From Saussurea involucrata (Eukaryota; Streptophyta; Magnoliopsida; Asterales; Asteraceae), in NCBI GenBank assembly GCA_033807775.1, contig CM066319.1, forward strand, positions 161,510,983 through 161,574,982: 64,000 nt of DNA. Direction: 5' to 3'. A program made the position numbers and the translations under genes. A model generated the notes under the pieces. It did no database searches. It was not told the DNA's origin and worked only from the letters and a program-made list of their open reading frames with translations. Positions 23,782 to 35,899 of this stretch are shown piece by piece. Each line of letters begins with the position of its first letter. Positions within the stretch are counted from its first letter, which is position 1.

Positions 23782-24685
23782 TCAAACAATAATCCAACAT
23801 CTAATTTTTGTTCTTAACATGAAACAAAGAATGATGATTTGGAAATGAAAGGCATTCTTATGTACTTAAATCATGTCGTAATCTATTGAATAAGTACGTC
23901 AAAGACGTATTTTTGGTCAAAGCTAAATGAAATCGAGACAACTATATATTTGATGTTGGGTATTTACCTTACAATGTTGTCCCACATAGGAAAATACTTG
24001 AAACTTTTATGGGTTTATATGGCCATACCCATAAGAGTTATCAAAATGGAGAAAAGTCCAAGTAAAGGAATTTTCTTGGGTTTGAGTGAGAGAATAACAT
24101 ATATTTAATGGTCAAAAGATTGGGCCTTGGGGCTCTTGGGCTCTAGTGATCATTAAATCGATTTTTCGCGCCGCCATCCGCGAGGCTTCCTGTGACAGTT
24201 TGGCAGTTTGTTTCGGTTATCAAAGAGAAAACTATAAATGGGGGAAGTTTCCCTCCATTTTGGTAGACGAAAATCAGCATATTCTCTCTCAAAAACTCTT
24301 CTCCAAAACTTGCGTTTCATAGAAACATTCTATCGATTCGATGGGGTTGAATTGACGTATATCAATTCAATCGGATAGTTGTATCCTCTAGGCGACGTCC
24401 GGAACCAAGCACGATTGGGGACGAAATTTCGTCTTAGGACACTGATTAATCAGGCCTCTATCCAATTCCTTCAAGTTCAATCTGTGAAGAACATCGAAAA
24501 GTTACACGATTCTCAATCAATACTTGTTCTATAAAAGTTTTTCTTGTTTTGTTTGTATTTTCTTTTATTATCGTGAGATTGGTAATAACATTTGACAATT
24601 GTTTCTAATACATATCGACATAGTTTGTGTAAGTAAGAAGTTTGGTATTGATAGGGAACTTTTTGAAACAAGAATAATTATATAA
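23782..24685. other. Unassigned spacer, possibly an old LTR
   Basis: There is no coding frame. The stretch 23955-24560 has TGTTGGGTATTTACC, a TGTTGTCCCACATAGG segment, a TATAAATGGG box near 24233 and leader-like sequence. This looks like a decayed copia or TRIM LTR, but I found no partner or clean ends. Confidence 0.3.
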
Positions 24686-25063
24686 GAGCATCTTCAACAA
24701 CTTTCTCAAAATTTCTCCAAAATGAAGAACCAAAAGTCAAAATCTCTAAAAGAAAATTACATTCATCTCCAACAGATTCCCCATTTTTTTAGAAACAAAC
24801 ATTGATTATAATATTAAAATATTTTATTCATCTATTAAAATATTATTTTCTTTTTCAAATACTTTTTTTTTCAAAGATTTCTATTGGTGCTTTTATCTAG
24901 TAATCATTTTTGGGGTTAACTCCATATTTAGAGAAAAACTTCTTCTCTCTTCTACTTTATTCATTTTAGGGATAGTTTTGGGAAAGCTGATAGAGCAAAA
25001 ATATACCTCAAAATCCTCATATTCTCCATTTTCTCCAAAATGGAGAAGCTGTTGGAGATACTC
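24686..25063. mobile_element. PIF/Harbinger-type MITE
   Basis: A 378-bp non-coding element has imperfect inverted termini: GAGCATCTTCAACAAC at the left and, in reverse, GAGTATCTCCAACAGC at the right. It is flanked by the 3-bp duplication TAA (24683-24685 and 25064-25066). A TAA/TTA duplication and GAGCATCTCCAAC-like termini are typical of Tourist/Harbinger miniature elements. Confidence 0.7.
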
Positions 25064-25218
25064 TAATATAACTTCATAAAAATCAGATCAAAATATTTGC
25101 ATATTTTTACATATTTAACTAGTTCTTTTAAAAACATAAGACATGATACACTTTATAATGTTCATTTTGTTTGATAAAGGTTGACACTTTCAACCCTAAT
25201 ATAATTTAAATCCAAAAG

Positions 25219-25221
<3 letters not shown>

Positions 25222-25254
<33 letters not shown>

Positions 25255-25264
25255 GAGAGAGAGA
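25222..25264. repeat. (TA)n(GA)n microsatellite
   Basis: About 28 bases of alternating T and A are followed by a short GA-rich run. Confidence 0.9.
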
Positions 25265-25387
25265 AAATAAAATATAGTATCAGTATATTTCATAATTAAT
25301 ATTAAAATTAGGATGCAATTACATCATGTGGTGCGTCATTACCACCATATAATAATATAAAGCAAATTCTTTGATTAATTAAAATTG

Positions 25388-26736
25388 GGGAAATTAATTA
25401 AAATGCCATAAGTCCAAGTTAAACTTACCAAAATGCCACAAATCTCTCACAGTTTGCAAAAATGTCACAAATACTCGCGATAGGAGCCCACGATCGCGGC
25501 CAATGGCATTTTCGTAATTAATTATCCCGCGATCACGGGGGAAGCCGCCCGCCGTGGACCAATTTGGTTGTATTTGATGATTTTAAATGAAATTTTACAC
25601 TTTCACCCCTTATACTTATTTATAAACTTTACTTTATACCTTTTACTTTCATTATTATAATTTTACATTTAACACATATAATCGTTTATTAACTAAAACA
25701 CGTTAAAAAAATACGTTTTAATTTTAACAAGTTACACCATTATAATCGTCTCTTCGATACGTTCGAAATGAGCTCAATCTTGAATTTTTTTGATTTATAT
25801 ATTTTAATATATATCATATATGCTACATAAAAATATTTTTAATATTTACAATTCATAACTTTATAGTTAATTATTTAATTTATTAATTTTTCGACAAAAT
25901 TGTGATTTTGATTTGATATTTACACTTTCACCCCTTATACTTATTTACTTACTTTACTTTATACCTTTTACTTTCATAATTTATATTTTATATTTAACAC
26001 ATAATCGTTTATTAACTAAAATACGTTAAAAAATACGTTTTAATTTTAACAAGTTACACAATTATAATCGTCTCTTCGATACGTTCGAAATGAGCCTAAT
26101 CTTGAATTTTTTGGATTTATATATTTTAATATATATCATATACACTACCTAAAAAATATTTTTTGTCTGCGGAAATTCATTTTTTTAACGTATTCTCAAT
26201 TTTGTTTTACACTTCTATCGCATTAACTATAAGAGTACCATAAATTAAATAATTAACTATAAATGTATGAATTGTAAATATTAAAAATATTTTTATGTAG
26301 TATATATGATATATATATTAAAATATATAAATCAAAAAAATTCAAGATTGAGCTCATTTCGAACGTATCGAAGAGACGATTATAATTGTGTAACTTGTTA
26401 AAATTAAAACGTATTTTTAACATGTTTTAGTTAATAAACGATTATATGTGTTAAATGTAAAATTAAAATAATGAAAGTAAAAGGTATAAAGTAAAGTTTA
26501 TAAATAAGTATAGGGGGTGAAAGTGTAAAATTTCATTTAAAAATCATCAAATACAACCAAATTGGTCCACCGCGGGCGGCTTCCCCCGTGATCGCGGGAT
26601 AATTAATTACGAAAATGCCACTGACCACGATCGCGGGCTCCTATCACGGGTATTTGTGGCATTTTTGCAAACTGTGAGAGATTTGTGGCATTTTGGTAAG
26701 TTTGACTTGGACTTATGGCATTTTAATTAATTTCCC
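25388..26736. mobile_element. MULE-type MITE with very long inverted arms
   Basis: The ends GGGAAATTAATTAAAATGCC and its reverse complement are perfect for 20 bp, and the arms match for roughly 480 bp. A perfect 9-bp duplication TTAAAATTG flanks it (25379-25387 and 26737-26745), the signature of Mutator-like elements. Part of the left arm (about 25590-25830) is repeated directly at about 25919-26155, giving an L-L-R' structure. There is no coding sequence. Confidence 0.85.
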
Positions 26737-27641
26737 TTAAAATTGTATGTTTATTTTATTAAGTAAAAGCTAATCATTTCGTTTTATTTTAAACTTTGAT
26801 GCTTTATGTTATTAAGGGCTTGAAGAGTTATTAAGTGAAACTCTCGGACCCAATTGAAAAAAGGGCAAAACGTGTTCAAATAAAGGTGACAAAAGATTGA
26901 GGGTGCGTTTGGTACACAGACAGGACAGGACAGAACGGGACATGACAGGACAGTTGTTCAGTATTTGGTAAGACATAAATAGGATTGGACAAAACAAAAC
27001 ATGACCGGTTAAAGTACCAATTTACCCCTAGTGATTTGTTTAGTGTTTTTTTACCAAATAATGACCATGAGTTGGACTAAAATCATAGAGAATCACAAAC
27101 AAAAAATTATGTATTGCAGCAAGAAAAATACAAAGAATCACAAAAAAAACATGTATTGCAGCAAGAAAATCACAGAGAATCACAAACAAAAAGTTATAGA
27201 TTTCATTATCAGTTCCAAATGATACATTCCAAAAATCAGTTTCAAATCGAGAAATCAAGAACCAAAAAAAACCCAAATGGCAGGTCGCAAGTTGCAGGTC
27301 CAAATCAAGAAATCAAGAACCAAAAAAATCTCAAGAACCAGCAATTTATCTCTGTTTTTGGTTGACTCATGGAATCATAACAAAGAAAATCAGTAACCAA
27401 AATTTATCTCTGTTTTTGGTAGAATCATGGAATCAGTAACCAAAATCATGGAATCAAAAGTTATACAAAAGCAGTAACAAAATCAGTAACCAAAACATGA
27501 CCCAAATCTCAAGCTTTTATACAATCGGATACAAAATCAGTAACAAACAGATACATCAGACCAAAAATCGATCGATGTAGAAGAGAGTCGATTACCTGAT
27601 TGCGGAGTGAGGCGTATCTGATGAGAGGCGATTTCGAATTT

Positions 27642-28206
27642 TGTTGGGAACTGAAGATTTGCCAAGTATGGTTAGTACTGCCAGAACAACAATACTACTG
27701 CCAGAGCAAAGTTAGTACTACAAGTAAAAGTTAATGCTGCTGGAACAATGTTAGTACTGCTTGTGCATAACGATGTTAATGCTGCTTGTGATCATAATTA
27801 TGGAATGCGAGAATGTTGGAGATAAAGATGGAATGATTGAAGATAAGCATGAAAGAATATTCTGAAGATCAATTTTGTTTTGATAGTTATCTTGTAATTA
27901 TTTAGTATAAATAGATTTTGATAGATAGCTATTCGGTGAGATTCTTTAGAATTCGTTTTTGTTTTAGAGAGAATTAACCTCAAGGTTTAGAACCCTATTT
28001 CTAGAGAAGTAGAAGTCGTCTTGTGGAGCCTGTTCAACAAGATTGAGGTTTGGTTGTAAACTTGTGAGTTGAAGTATTGAATACAAACAGATTGTGTTTT
28101 CTGATTAGTTGTTCATTGAGTGTGTTTGAATTAAAGTTCTATTCCGCAAGATTCTTTAATTCTGATTTCTAAGTATAATTATTCTTATTTGGAATCGATC
28201 CTGACA
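27642..28206 (+). repeat. 5' LTR of element 3
   Basis: It begins TGTTGGGAACTG and ends CCTGACA. The promoter is near its middle (TATAAATAG at 27906-27914). The partner LTR at 50248-50812 differs at two positions (near 27739 and 28098). Confidence 0.92.
27671..27914 (+). promoter_or_regulatory. TTARTRCTGC array and TATA box in LTR of element 3
   Basis: Six copies of a motif close to GTTAGTACTGC start near 27671, 27691, 27711, 27730, 27750 and 27775. Spacing is mostly 20 bp, close to two helical turns, so all lie on one DNA face. TATAAATAG follows at 27906-27914. The same motif is arrayed before ORF3 of this element. Confidence 0.6.
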
Positions 28207-28208
28207 AG

Positions 28209-28220
28209 TGGTATCAGAGC
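28209..28220 (+). other. Primer binding site of element 3
   Basis: TGGTATCAGAGC lies two bases after the LTR end and is complementary to initiator methionine tRNA. Confidence 0.92.
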
Positions 28221-28247
28221 CTGGTTTCTTAGAAATCTACAATCATT

Positions 28248-30734
28248 ATGGACAACACAGTTGAATCAAACAGTACTCTTGTTTCAAAGGTTCCCATGCT
28301 CAGGCCTAATGAGTTTGACATGTGGAAGATTAGAATCAAGCAGTATATTTTGCTTACTGATTATTCCATCTGGGATATTATAGAGAATGGTCCATGTGCT
28401 GAAGGAAGGGTTGGACCAGATGGCAAAAGACCCCCTCCAAAGACTGATGCAGAAAGAAAGGTTAGACAAACAGAGATGAAAGCCTTAAGCACTCTGCTTT
28501 TGGCTATTTCCAATGAGTATCAGCACCAATTTCATCACTGCACTGATGCTCAGATTTTATGGAATGCATTGGAAAAGAGATTCACTGGTACCAAGAGCAC
28601 CAAGAGGAACCAGAAGGCAATTCTTAAGCAACAATATGAAAATTTTACTTCTACAAAGAATGAGTCTATGACTCAAACTTTTGATAGATTTAATAAGTTG
28701 ATTGGAGAATTGGCTACAGTTGGAGTTCGTATGGAGGCTGATGATGTAAACAGGAAGTTTCTAAGATCATTAGGTGAGGAATGGACAATGTATATTGTGT
28801 CTTTCAGACAGAATGACCAGTTAGAAGATAAAGAGCTTGATGATCTTTACAATGATCTTAGGGTATTTGAAGCAGAGGTTGAAGCCAAGAAGAAGCCCTC
28901 AGGATATGTGTATAATGCTGCACTCCTATCAGCATCAACTGATTCTACTGCTAACCCTGAATCAGTTAGTACTGCTGGTGGAGTCAATCAGGAGAAGGCC
29001 AATGATTCTGTACTAGAAGCTTTCTTTTCTAGTCATGTTAACTCCTCATTAATTAATGATGACTTAGAACAGATTAATGCTGATGATCTTGAGGAGATGG
29101 ATATCAAGTGGCAGATGGCTATGCTTTCTATGAGGGTGAAGAAGTTTATAAAGAGGACTGGGAGAAACAACTTTTCCCAAAGAAGAGAAGATGGTGCTGG
29201 GTTTGACAAGTCTAAGGTGGAATGATACAAGTGTCATAAGATGGGACACTTTGCCAGAGAATGCAGAGGTGGAGTATCTCAAAACAACCATCAACAAGCT
29301 CAGACTGGAAGCTTCAACCAGAACAGAAACTCTGTTCAAGCCCTTGTTTCTCAACAAGGAATGGGATTTGATTGGAGTGATCAAGCAGAAGAGGCAATTC
29401 AGAATCATGCACTCATGGCAGAAGTCTCAGATCTTCCTACTGAGGTAAAATCTAATCTCTGTTCTCAAGCTTGTATAGACAATTTGAAAAAGTATAGAGA
29501 TCACAACCAGGGAATGTGTGATGACCTTAAGAGATTAGAAAAGGATAGAAGAGATTATGTAGTGATTGTTGAGAGGTTTGAAGAAAAAATTAAGGCTTTT
29601 CAAGCCAATGAACATCAACACTCATATGATACAAACTACTGGAAGTGGGAAAAGAATGGAGTGGAGTTCCAACTGAAAGAGTCTAGGGAGGAATGTGAGA
29701 AATTAAAAGGAGAACTTGAGAAAGTAAAACTTGATGTTGAAAAGTTTTCATGTGCTTCTAAAGTCATGGACACCATAATAAATGCTCAAATCCACAGTAA
29801 GATGAAACCAGGCCTAGGGTACAATGCCACACCCCCACCCTACAACAACACATACATCCCTCCTAGGTCAGACCTGTTAGAAACCAAGGATAGGAAGGAC
29901 TTACCTGAAGGAGCTACTAAAGTAGATCCATTATATGAAGTTGTTGTTGAGGATAAAACTGAAAAAGAAGAGTCTAAGAAAAGGAACAAGAATGTCAGTG
30001 GTGAGATCCCCTTAGAGAATTACATCAAGACTAATGAGGAAGGTGGAAGTCCCTGGGATAAGAACAATGAGATGAAAAGATCTGAAAAAGGAAAGGGAGT
30101 TCATTATACACAGACCACTGTTGTGAATTCCAATACTTGTGAACATTGTTCTTGCAAGAATTCTCAAAAGAATGAACCCCAAAAACATGATAAAAAGAGG
30201 GGAAATCAAAGAAACTGGAATAATCAGTGGGCTCAAAAACAAGGAGTTGATCTGCAAAGGATTAACAGACCAAAACCTTGTTTTATCTGTGGCAAATTGA
30301 ATCACCTTGCCAAACACTGTTATTTCAATCCTATTAACCAAAGGATAAATTTTCAAAGAACTTTTCAAAAATCAAATGGTTATAGGAAGCCTGTAAGAAA
30401 CCATGTGGCTAAGAAACAAGTTAAATCCAAAAGCCACATGAGGAAAAAGACTGAAAAAGAATGTGTCACAATGTGGGTTCCTAAAAGTACTAGTGTTAGT
30501 ACTGCTGCCTCAGATAGTACTGCTGCTAGCAATGTTAGTGCTTCTAACACTGTTAGTACTTCTTCTAAAGATAATACTGCTTCTAGTGTTTGTGCTGCTA
30601 GACCAATCATCTTGACAAAGTACTCCAGTACTGAAGTTCCTCAGGTTGAAAAACTTATCCAAACTGAATGTAAGTACTTTGATGAGCAAGGGAGACCCAA
30701 GACCACTTTGGCTTGGGTTCCCAATAAAAACTAA
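28248..30734 (+). pseudogene. gag: gag of element 3 with one internal stop
   Basis: The frame starts MDNTVESNSTLVSKVP and runs for 828 codons with one in-frame TGA at 29223-29225. Residues 20-230 are UBN2-type capsid. The TGA sits where the first Cys of a CCHC knuckle is expected; the rest (CHKMGHFAREC) follows directly. A coiled-coil-like region comes next, then a second knuckle (CFICGKLNHLAKHC, near 30282), a basic stretch, W-V-P-K and a Ser/Thr-rich tail coded by TTAGTACTGC-type repeats. It ends W-V-P-N-K-N before TAA. The capsid half could still be made. Confidence 0.88.
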
Positions 30735-30754
30735 TTGATTTATCTTATGTGCAG
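30731..30754 (+). promoter_or_regulatory. Branch-point plus splice-acceptor cassette at gag/pol boundary, element 3
   Basis: CTAAT (30731-30735) includes the gag stop codon. A T-rich tract and TGCAG (AG at 30753-30754) follow within 24 bases. The pol frame after CAG is in phase 0 but differs from the gag frame, so simple stop readthrough would not reach pol. Confidence 0.45.
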
Positions 30755-32444
30755 GGCAACCAACAGCTCAAGGGGAAGAGCATCTGGCATGTTGATAGTG
30801 GTTGCTCCAGGCACATGACAGGTAACATGGCCTGCCTCAAGAATTTCAAAAGAATTGATGGAGGACATGTTGCTTTTGGGAATAATCCTGCAGGAGGTAA
30901 GATAAGTGGTAAAGGCGATGTATCAAAAGGTAAGATGACATTTGAGGATGTTTACTATGTTGAGCAATTGAGATACAACCTGTTAAGTGTATCACAGGTC
31001 TGTGACAAGAAACATAGTATATTATTTACTGATTCTGAATGCATTATTCTTGCTCCTGGATTCAAAGTAGTTGATGAAAACATGATACTATTGAGAACTC
31101 CTAGAAAGGATAATGTGTATTGTTTAGATTTAGAAAGTGTTTCATCTGATTCATCCCTAAACTGTTTGGTATCAAAAGCTTCAATGGATGAATCATCACT
31201 TTGGCACAGAAGGATGTGTCACATGAATTTTAAAACAATGAATAAACTTGTTAAAAATAATCTTGTTAGGGGTTTACCATCAAAAGTTTATTCATGTGAT
31301 GATCATTGTGTTGCTTGTCTCAAAGGCAAACAACACAAAACTTCTCATAAGTCCAAAGAGATAAACACTATCCCAAATCCTCTTCAGTTGTTGCATATGG
31401 ATCTGTTTGGCCCTACAAATGTCATGAGCATTGGCAAGAAGTCATACTGTTTAGTTATTATTGATGATTACTCTAGATTTACTTGGGTATATTTTCTGAG
31501 AACTAAAGATGAGACAAGTGGACTGATCAAATCTTTTATTCTTAGAATTGAAAACCAATCAAATCAAAAAGTGAAAGTCATTAGATCAGATAATGGGACT
31601 GAATTTAAAAACCTTGATCTAAACACCTTTTGTGAGGAAAAAGGAATTGAGAGACAATACAGTGCTCCTAGGACTCCACAACAGAATGGTGTTGCTGAGA
31701 GAAGGAATAGGACACTGATTGAGGCTGCTAGATCTCTGTTAGCTGATTCAAAATTACCCACTACTTTTTGGGCAGAAGCAGTTAATACTGCTTGTTATGT
31801 CCAAAACAGAGTTTTAGTAATAAAGCCTAAAAACAAGACACCTTATGAGCTTTTTCAGAAAAAGAAACCATTTATTGGATTTTTCAAACCATTTGGGTGT
31901 CCTTGTACAATTCTCAATACCAAATCTCACTTAGGTAAGTTTGATAGCAAAGCAGATGATGGTTTTCTTGTTGGTTACTCATCTCAGAGTAAGGCTTACA
32001 GAGTGTTTAATACCTCTTCTAGAATAATTGAAGAAAGTGACAATGTCAAATGCAATGAGAACACACCAAATCCTATTGGTTCAGGTCCTGATTGGCTATT
32101 TGACATTGATTCACTCACTAATTCTTTGGGTATCAGTAGTGATGTAAATGCAGGACAAAGGGATGCACCACCATCAGATCACATAATTCAGTCTGTGATA
32201 TTTCCACTCCCTACCATTGATCCTGTTGACTTCTGTGAACAAGAAAAGGAAGCAGAACCCATTCAGAATGAAGAAGAGAGAAGAATAGAGGAAAATCAGC
32301 CTTCAAGTCCAAATTCCAGAGAGTCTGAAGTGACTGAAGAAGCTGAAGAAAATCCAGACTTAAATGAGTCAAATCTGGATGTGAACTTACAAGAGGAATC
32401 TGGTCATCCATCAAGAACTCAGAAAAATCATCCTCCTGAGTTGA
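30755..32444 (+). CDS. pol: pol of element 3, first part: protease and integrase
   Basis: Reading frame 2 opens at the acceptor-like CAG. Protease active site DSGCSRHMTG lies about 11 residues in. The integrase zinc region (LWHRRMCHMNF, CVACLKGKQ), core Asp (MDLFGP), second Asp (SDNGTEF) and Glu (PQQNGVAERRNR) are all present. The chromodomain-free C-terminal part runs up to the insertion point of element 2 in a low-complexity acidic linker. The insertion falls between two codons' worth of the duplicated GTTGA. The frame resumes correctly at 45501, so no other break is seen in this half. Confidence 0.88.
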
Positions 32445-33410
32445 TGTTGATCCAAACCCTCAGTGATTTGATAATGACCCTATCTTAAATACTTAGTGAA
32501 AATTGTAAGTAAACAATATGTATCAGAGTTTCACTATCGCTGATAAGTACTAAGATCTTACAGTACTGCTGATAGGAACTCTCGCTCTTTTAGATTAAAC
32601 ATTCAGCGAACACTGTTCACCATATCGCTGAGTCTGTTCAGTCCTTATGGTGATCGCTGATAAATTAGTTGTTTACTTATGATCCCTGAAGACAAGATTC
32701 ACGTCAACAAAGGTTCTACGCTGAAGTCGAAGATCAAGCTCAAAGAACCAGCGACAAGTCTCCTAATGAACTGATGCGGATCAGCGAAGACTCAGATTTG
32801 TCCACTCAACGTGAAGTATCAAGTACAAGACTTTAGCTATCGCTGAACTTTATCATTCGCTGAATAGTAAATGATAATCGCTGAATCAACGAAACCTGAT
32901 CATGAAGTCCTCCGTACAAAGTACTTTTGTCTTAACCTCCCTTGCACGCCACCGTACGAAATGTCAGAAAAGAACCTCCGAAAATCTGAAATCGTACAAC
33001 CACTCTAATACTACACTATTCATTCATGCGGCTACTAAGGTTGTCAACAAAGGTCAATGACATGCAACCAATCCGCTGATGACACGTGTAAAGTGTATAC
33101 TGAATTGCATTAAATGCATGCAATATATAAAGAGATGAACTCACTTCATTTTGAAGTAACTTGCTAACTCTGGACAAGTTCAAATCTCTCTTAAGATAGG
33201 ATTTTATTAGTAATCTCCTCATCTTTCTTAGTGCAAGAAACCTTAGTGTTCCAACTTGTTTAGATTTAGGTTTATCCTTAATCTTGTTTCCGCAACAAGC
33301 TGTAAATTGTTAATGATTTATCAATAAACAATTTAGAAAAGTAAAATAGTGTGTTTGTATTCAACCCCCCCCCCCTTCTACAAACTTGTATAGGCCTTTC
33401 GGGACCAACA
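32445..33410 (+). repeat. 5' LTR of element 2
   Basis: It begins TGTTGATCC and ends GGGACCAACA. A C-run of 11 (33365-33375) lies 35 bases before the end. TATATAAAG at 33124-33132 is the promoter candidate, placing R/U5 in the last 250 bases. Confidence 0.93.
32538..33132 (+). promoter_or_regulatory. CGCTGA motif array and TATA box in LTR of element 2
   Basis: Ten exact CGCTGA/TCAGCG motifs occur from 32538 to 33079. About 0.5 would be expected by chance for both strands in a 966-bp LTR of even composition. TATATAAAG follows at 33124. The motif is also unusually common throughout the element, including the linker before ORF3. Confidence 0.6.
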
Positions 33411-33412
33411 AG

Positions 33413-33424
33413 TGGTATCAGAGC
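33413..33424 (+). other. Primer binding site of element 2
   Basis: TGGTATCAGAGC lies two bases after the 5' LTR, as in the other elements here. Confidence 0.93.
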
Positions 33425-33490
33425 AGATTTGTTTAATCTCATAAACAAGATCTAATCTAAGATATTTCTCTTCCTAGCTATTATCTGAAA

Positions 33491-35899
33491 ATGGCCAACA
33501 CAAACACAAACACTCACTATATAGACAATGGTTCTCTTGCAAAACCCCCTAGATTTTCCAGAGATAACTTCAACTTATGGAAAAATAGGATGACACTCTT
33601 CTTAGAAGGTGTAGACCCTACTATACCTTACTATCTTGAAAACGGCCCACACATCCCTGTAACAATTGATCCTGCAGTTCCAGCCACTGCAACTAGAGCT
33701 GCTATTCCAGAAAGGCTGATTCCAAAGGAAATCCATCATTGGACCGATGAAGACAAGAAGAAAGTGGCTATAGATACAAAAGCTAGATCCATACTATCCA
33801 TGGCCCTTCCTGACGAAGTCTACCATTCCGTCATGAACCTGAAATCCTCAAAAGCCATGTGGGACACAATATGTGTTCAGTATGAAGGAACGTCTGAAGT
33901 CCAGGATTCAAGAAAGATCACCCTGGTAAGACAATACGAAAGCTTCATCTCTGGTAAGAATGAAACTCTCTCTGAAGTACATCAACGTTTTAATTGCTTA
34001 ATTATAGATCTAAAAACGGTTGGTAAGGAATATTCTAACTTTGAAGTGCTGACAAAGTTTTTAGAATGTTTACCTGAAAGCTGGGACAATTATTCCATGT
34101 GTCTCAAGCTGTCAAAAGATCTAAGATCAATGACACTTGCTACCTTATATGGCACATTGCTGAATCATGAGCAATCTAGACATCTTAAGAAGAATCTTGT
34201 AAAAGATTCCAAAAGCACCCCTGTTGCTTTAATCTCAGAGGAACCTTCTACTCAGCGACCCGTGGTCACTATCACTGAGTTAGAAAGTAACTCTGAAAGG
34301 TCATCAGATTCTAATTCTTCAGATGATGATGAATCCTTGGCTCTCCTAACTAAAAAGTTCAGGAGATTCGCCAAGAAGAAAATGTTTAGAAAGAACAAAA
34401 CTCTTTCTATAGCTGACAAGCCTAAGTCATCAGCTTTTGTTGATAAGGCTACTGCTACTTGTTTCAACTGCGAAAAGACGGGTCATTTCGCTAACGAGTG
34501 CAGGTCAAAGAAAATCATGAGACCTTCAGCTTTTACAAAGAAATCCTTTGTTCCAAGGAATAAAGACGACAAATACTCAAAGCTGAAGGAGAAGTATGCA
34601 AAGCTGAAAAGCTTTAAGAAGAAAGGAAAAGGCCTGATGGCTGACTATGATTGGGCTGCTTCTGATGAAGAAGCCTCATCATCTGATTCTGAAGATGATG
34701 AAGCAAATCAATGTCTCATGGCCAAGATTGAAGAAGAGGAAGAAAGTTCAGACATTCCCTCCACTTCAACATCTGCCATTCAGGTATCACCTTCCTTCTT
34801 TACCAATATTGTAAATATTGATGAAGCTGATAGTCTCCGTAAAATCGAACTGCTGACTAGAAGTTTATACGAAGCCATGAACGGCAAAGCTGTGGTTGAA
34901 AACCAAAATCTTGATCTCGCTGAAAAGCTTAAAAACTGCCACCTTCAAATAGAAAAGATTTCTAAATTTGAAGAAGATTTTAAAGATCAAGTCCATTTAA
35001 ATCAGCTAGTCAAAATCGAACGAGCGGAAGCTATCGCTGCATTAAAAGCTGAACAAGCTACTGTTGAAGGATGGTGTAATTCTTCAACAAAGATCACTGA
35101 GATAATTAAGGCTCAGATTCCTCTGAGTGATAAACGTGGTCTGGGTTATAAATATGATACTCCAATACCAACCACTGAACGTTCAATGCTTAAATTTGGA
35201 ACGTTCGTATCCTCAATAGCTGACACTTCTTCATCTCAGTACTCCTCGTCGGTTACACCAATCCCTGAGGAAACTCCTACCTCAAAAGGTAAGGAGAAAA
35301 TGGTTTATTCAAAACCTACCTCTGTCTCTAAAGACAAAGGTAAAGGAATTGTTATTTATCAAAATCCTCAGAAGGGTACATTAGTACCTAAGCTGAATGC
35401 TTCTAAAGCCTTAGTGATTCATTCATCTGGTTCTAGAAATCAGACCTCTGGATCAGTTCATCGACCTACTCCTAGACTCAGAGTAGATGTCCTTGGTAAG
35501 AAATCTGAAGAACTGAATGTTCGTCCTATTTCAAAAACCAATAGTGTACTTGGTGCTGGCACTTCTAATTCCAAATTAAAAGCTCAGCACTCAAGTGGTC
35601 CTAGAACTAATTTTAGTTATAGGAAATGTTATCACTGTGGACTTGCCGATCATATTGCAAGTAAGTGTCCCACAGCCACCAAAGCTGATAAGATAGCTAA
35701 GGTGAAGATATCACCCAAGAAGACCAAACCAGTTGCAATTCAGGTCAAGGTGACTCCTACCTCTGAGGTCAAGAAATTGACCAAAGTGAAGAAAGACAAA
35801 GCTGAATCTTCAAATGCTGCGAAGACTGCTGAACCCATTCCAACCTCTTCCACTGACAAACGCGTATACATGGCGAAGTGGGTACCCAAGCAAAACTAA
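33491..35899 (+). CDS. gag: Gag protein of element 2, intact
   Basis: The 802-residue protein starts MANTNTNTHYIDNGSLAKPP. Residues about 15-240 form the UBN2-type capsid region (LWKNRMTLFLEGVD, LPDEVYHSVMNL). An acidic stretch (SSDSNSSDDDE) precedes a CCHC knuckle, CFNCEKTGHFANEC, at about residue 323. A Lys-rich segment, an acidic region and a coiled-coil-like segment follow, then a second knuckle CYHCGLADHIASKC at about residue 712. The C-terminus is KWVPKQN. Large gag with two knuckles is unusual for copia generally but fits SIRE-type elements. It should form the cytoplasmic particle and bind genomic RNA. Start chosen as the first ATG after the primer site. Confidence 0.93.
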   Translation: MANTNTNTHYIDNGSLAKPPRFSRDNFNLWKNRMTLFLEGVDPTIPYYLENGPHIPVTIDPAVPATATRAAIPERLIPKEIHHWTDEDKKKVAIDTKARSILSMALPDEVYHSVMNLKSSKAMWDTICVQYEGTSEVQDSRKITLVRQYESFISGKNETLSEVHQRFNCLIIDLKTVGKEYSNFEVLTKFLECLPESWDNYSMCLKLSKDLRSMTLATLYGTLLNHEQSRHLKKNLVKDSKSTPVALISEEPSTQRPVVTITELESNSERSSDSNSSDDDESLALLTKKFRRFAKKKMFRKNKTLSIADKPKSSAFVDKATATCFNCEKTGHFANECRSKKIMRPSAFTKKSFVPRNKDDKYSKLKEKYAKLKSFKKKGKGLMADYDWAASDEEASSSDSEDDEANQCLMAKIEEEEESSDIPSTSTSAIQVSPSFFTNIVNIDEADSLRKIELLTRSLYEAMNGKAVVENQNLDLAEKLKNCHLQIEKISKFEEDFKDQVHLNQLVKIERAEAIAALKAEQATVEGWCNSSTKITEIIKAQIPLSDKRGLGYKYDTPIPTTERSMLKFGTFVSSIADTSSSQYSSSVTPIPEETPTSKGKEKMVYSKPTSVSKDKGKGIVIYQNPQKGTLVPKLNASKALVIHSSGSRNQTSGSVHRPTPRLRVDVLGKKSEELNVRPISKTNSVLGAGTSNSKLKAQHSSGPRTNFSYRKCYHCGLADHIASKCPTATKADKIAKVKISPKKTKPVAIQVKVTPTSEVKKLTKVKKDKAESSNAAKTAEPIPTSSTDKRVYMAKWVPKQN

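Noticed and set aside
30725..30734. Programmed -1 frameshift at AAAAAC before the gag stop of element 3
   Set aside because: The heptamer is TAAAAAC, a poor slippery site, and the equivalent positions in elements 1 and 2 do not keep it. The splice-like cassette is conserved instead.
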